A stretch of DNA of 7,904 nt from Woeseia sp. (GTDB lineage: Bacteria > Pseudomonadota > Gammaproteobacteria > Steroidobacterales > Woeseiaceae): contig JABIUH010000161.1 of assembly GCA_018701055.1 (NCBI GenBank), positions 1-7,904 of the forward strand, read 5' to 3'. Shown here in pieces: positions 6,632 through 7,904 of this stretch (its first letter is position 1; every line of letters begins with the position of its first letter). The notes beneath the pieces were generated by a model. That model ran no database searches, had not been told where the DNA came from, and saw nothing but the letters and a program-made list of their open reading frames with translations. The translations under genes and the position numbers were made by a program.

Positions 6632-7904
6632 ATGAAGATCGGTGTACCGAAGGAAATTCACGCGGGTGAGCGACGCGTCGCTACCACCCCGGATGTGATA
6701 AAGCAGCTCAAAAAGCTCGGATTTGAGGTTCTCGTTGAGGCCGGAGCAGGCGCGGCGGCAAGTTATACGGACGACGCCTACGCCACAGCGGGTTGCGAGG
6801 TAGTCGCATCTGCCGCGGATGTTTGGGCGCAGTCAGATATCGTTATGAAGGTTCGAGCGCCTGAGGGTGCAGAGGCCGGCATGCTGCGCTCCGGACAGGC
6901 GCTGATCAGTTTCATTTGGCCCGGTCAGAACTCAGAGTTGTTGAAGGACTTGACTGATCGTGGCGTCACCGCAATTGCCATGGACAGCATTCCCCGAATT
7001 TCGCGTGCGCAGAAACTGGATGCGCTCAGCTCGATGGCGAATATCGCCGGGTATCGGGCCATCGTTGAAGCGGCCCAACATTTTGGCCGATTTTTTACCG
7101 GGCAAATTACGGCGGCCGGTAAGGTTCCACCTGCGAAGGTACTGGTGATTGGCGCAGGCGTTGCAGGCCTCTCCGCGATTGGCGCCGCCAAAAGCATGGG
7201 CGCCATCGTCAGGTCTTTTGATACTCGTCCCGAAGTGAAAGAACAGGTCGAGAGCATGGACGCTGAGTTCCTCTTACTCGAATTCGATGATGAAGACGGA
7301 TCGGGCGACGGTGGTTACGCGAAGACAATGAGCGAAGAGTTCATTAAAGCGGAGATGGCGTTATTCCTGGAACAAGCTAAAGAAGTCGACATCATCGTCA
7401 CGACCGCCCTAATTCCGGGTAAACCAGCACCGAAACTCATTACCGCCGAGATGGTTCAGGCCATGCGGGAAGGTAGCGTCGTGGTCGATCTTGCTGCTGA
7501 GCAGGGCGGCAACTGCGAACTCACAGAGCGCGACCAGGTGGTCATTCGAGACGGTGTATCAATCATCGGCTATACGGATTTACCCAGTCGGTTGGCAGCG
7601 CAATCCAGTCAATTGTATGGAACGAATCTACGCCACCTTTTGACCGATCTGACGCCTGAGAAAGATGGCGAGATTGTTGTCAACATGGAGGACGAAGTCA
7701 TTCGCGGTGCGACAGTGTGTACCGACGGAAAAACGACGTGGCCGCCACCTGCAGCGAAACTTTCTGCAGCGCCGAAAAAGGCAGCGCCAGCACCAGCGCC
7801 AGTTGTGGTTGCAGAAAAGAAGTCGGCAGCCGGTCCGTTTATCGCGGCGGCAGTTGGTGGACTTGCCTTGCTTGGCCTGGGTGCTGTTGCACCACCATCC
7901 TTCA
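6632..7904 (+). CDS. pntA: NAD(P) transhydrogenase alpha subunit, partial
   Basis: The first 424 residues of the alpha subunit of the proton-translocating transhydrogenase, an inner-membrane enzyme that uses the proton gradient to reduce NADP+ with NADH; E. coli PntA is 510 residues. The NAD-binding domain I is complete: GVPKEIHAGERRVA (residues 4-17), the loop residues Arg122, Gln127 and Asp130 (the RQD triad spacing), the nucleotide-binding GAGVAG (174-179), DDEDGSGDGGYAK (219-231), TTALIPGKPAPKLI (257-270) and the mobile loop GYTDLPSR (313-320). After TWPPP (369-373) comes an Ala/Pro/Lys-rich linker (about 374-398). Then the first membrane segment of domain II begins (GPFIAAAVGGLALLGLGAVA). 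This is the long, fused E. coli-type alpha chain and not the split pntAA/pntAB type. The ATG has GGAGG (6620-6624) seven bases upstream. pntB is expected just outside the window. Confidence 0.95.
   Translation, partial: MKIGVPKEIHAGERRVATTPDVIKQLKKLGFEVLVEAGAGAAASYTDDAYATAGCEVVASAADVWAQSDIVMKVRAPEGAEAGMLRSGQALISFIWPGQNSELLKDLTDRGVTAIAMDSIPRISRAQKLDALSSMANIAGYRAIVEAAQHFGRFFTGQITAAGKVPPAKVLVIGAGVAGLSAIGAAKSMGAIVRSFDTRPEVKEQVESMDAEFLLLEFDDEDGSGDGGYAKTMSEEFIKAEMALFLEQAKEVDIIVTTALIPGKPAPKLITAEMVQAMREGSVVVDLAAEQGGNCELTERDQVVIRDGVSIIGYTDLPSRLAAQSSQLYGTNLRHLLTDLTPEKDGEIVVNMEDEVIRGATVCTDGKTTWPPPAAKLSAAPKKAAPAPAPVVVAEKKSAAGPFIAAAVGGLALLGLGAVAPPSF

Noticed and set aside
6925..7257. 110-residue minus-strand open frame
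   Set aside because: It lies wholly inside pntA, opposite strongly conserved domain I motifs, and is a shadow of that coding frame.

Overview
The window looks like ordinary chromosome of a free-living, probably marine, gammaproteobacterium. That placement is inference from the style of the proteins (a long E. coli-type transhydrogenase alpha subunit, a DUF5916 outer-membrane protein, a peptide deformylase that is not next to fmt) and from the intermediate base composition. No rRNA or other marker allows a firm assignment. No mobile element, CRISPR array, tRNA or phage gene was seen.

Layout from left to right. At the left edge, on the minus strand, lies the N-terminal two thirds or so of an AMP-forming acyl-CoA ligase of the plant AAE3 / yeast Pcs60 (oxalate-CoA ligase) type, cut by the window. 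A 582-base divergent intergenic region follows, with candidate promoters for both flanking genes and a nested inverted repeat. Then, all on the plus strand: a complete peptide deformylase (def); a decayed membrane-anchored diguanylate cyclase spread over three frames with two in-frame TGA codons; a complete class I fructose-bisphosphate aldolase (fda) closed by a clear intrinsic terminator; a large exported protein with a CBM9-like N-terminal domain and a DUF5916 beta-barrel; and pntA, the alpha subunit of the proton-translocating NAD(P) transhydrogenase, which runs off the right edge just after its first membrane segment begins.

The genes do not form one pathway. Spacing and signals suggest mostly single-gene transcription units: def has its own leader, fda has its own terminator, and pntA has its own promoter-like sequence and presumably continues into pntB outside the window. 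The common theme is housekeeping and central metabolism (protein maturation, glycolysis or gluconeogenesis, NADPH supply) with one envelope protein of unknown role.

The most informative observation is the broken diguanylate cyclase. Both stop codons inside its GGDEF domain sit where the family normally has a conserved arginine, which fits two CGA-to-TGA transitions, and the frame break before the domain can be explained by an extra TG dinucleotide. I found no convincing undescribed system here. The remaining findings are small palindromes and regulatory candidates of modest interest.
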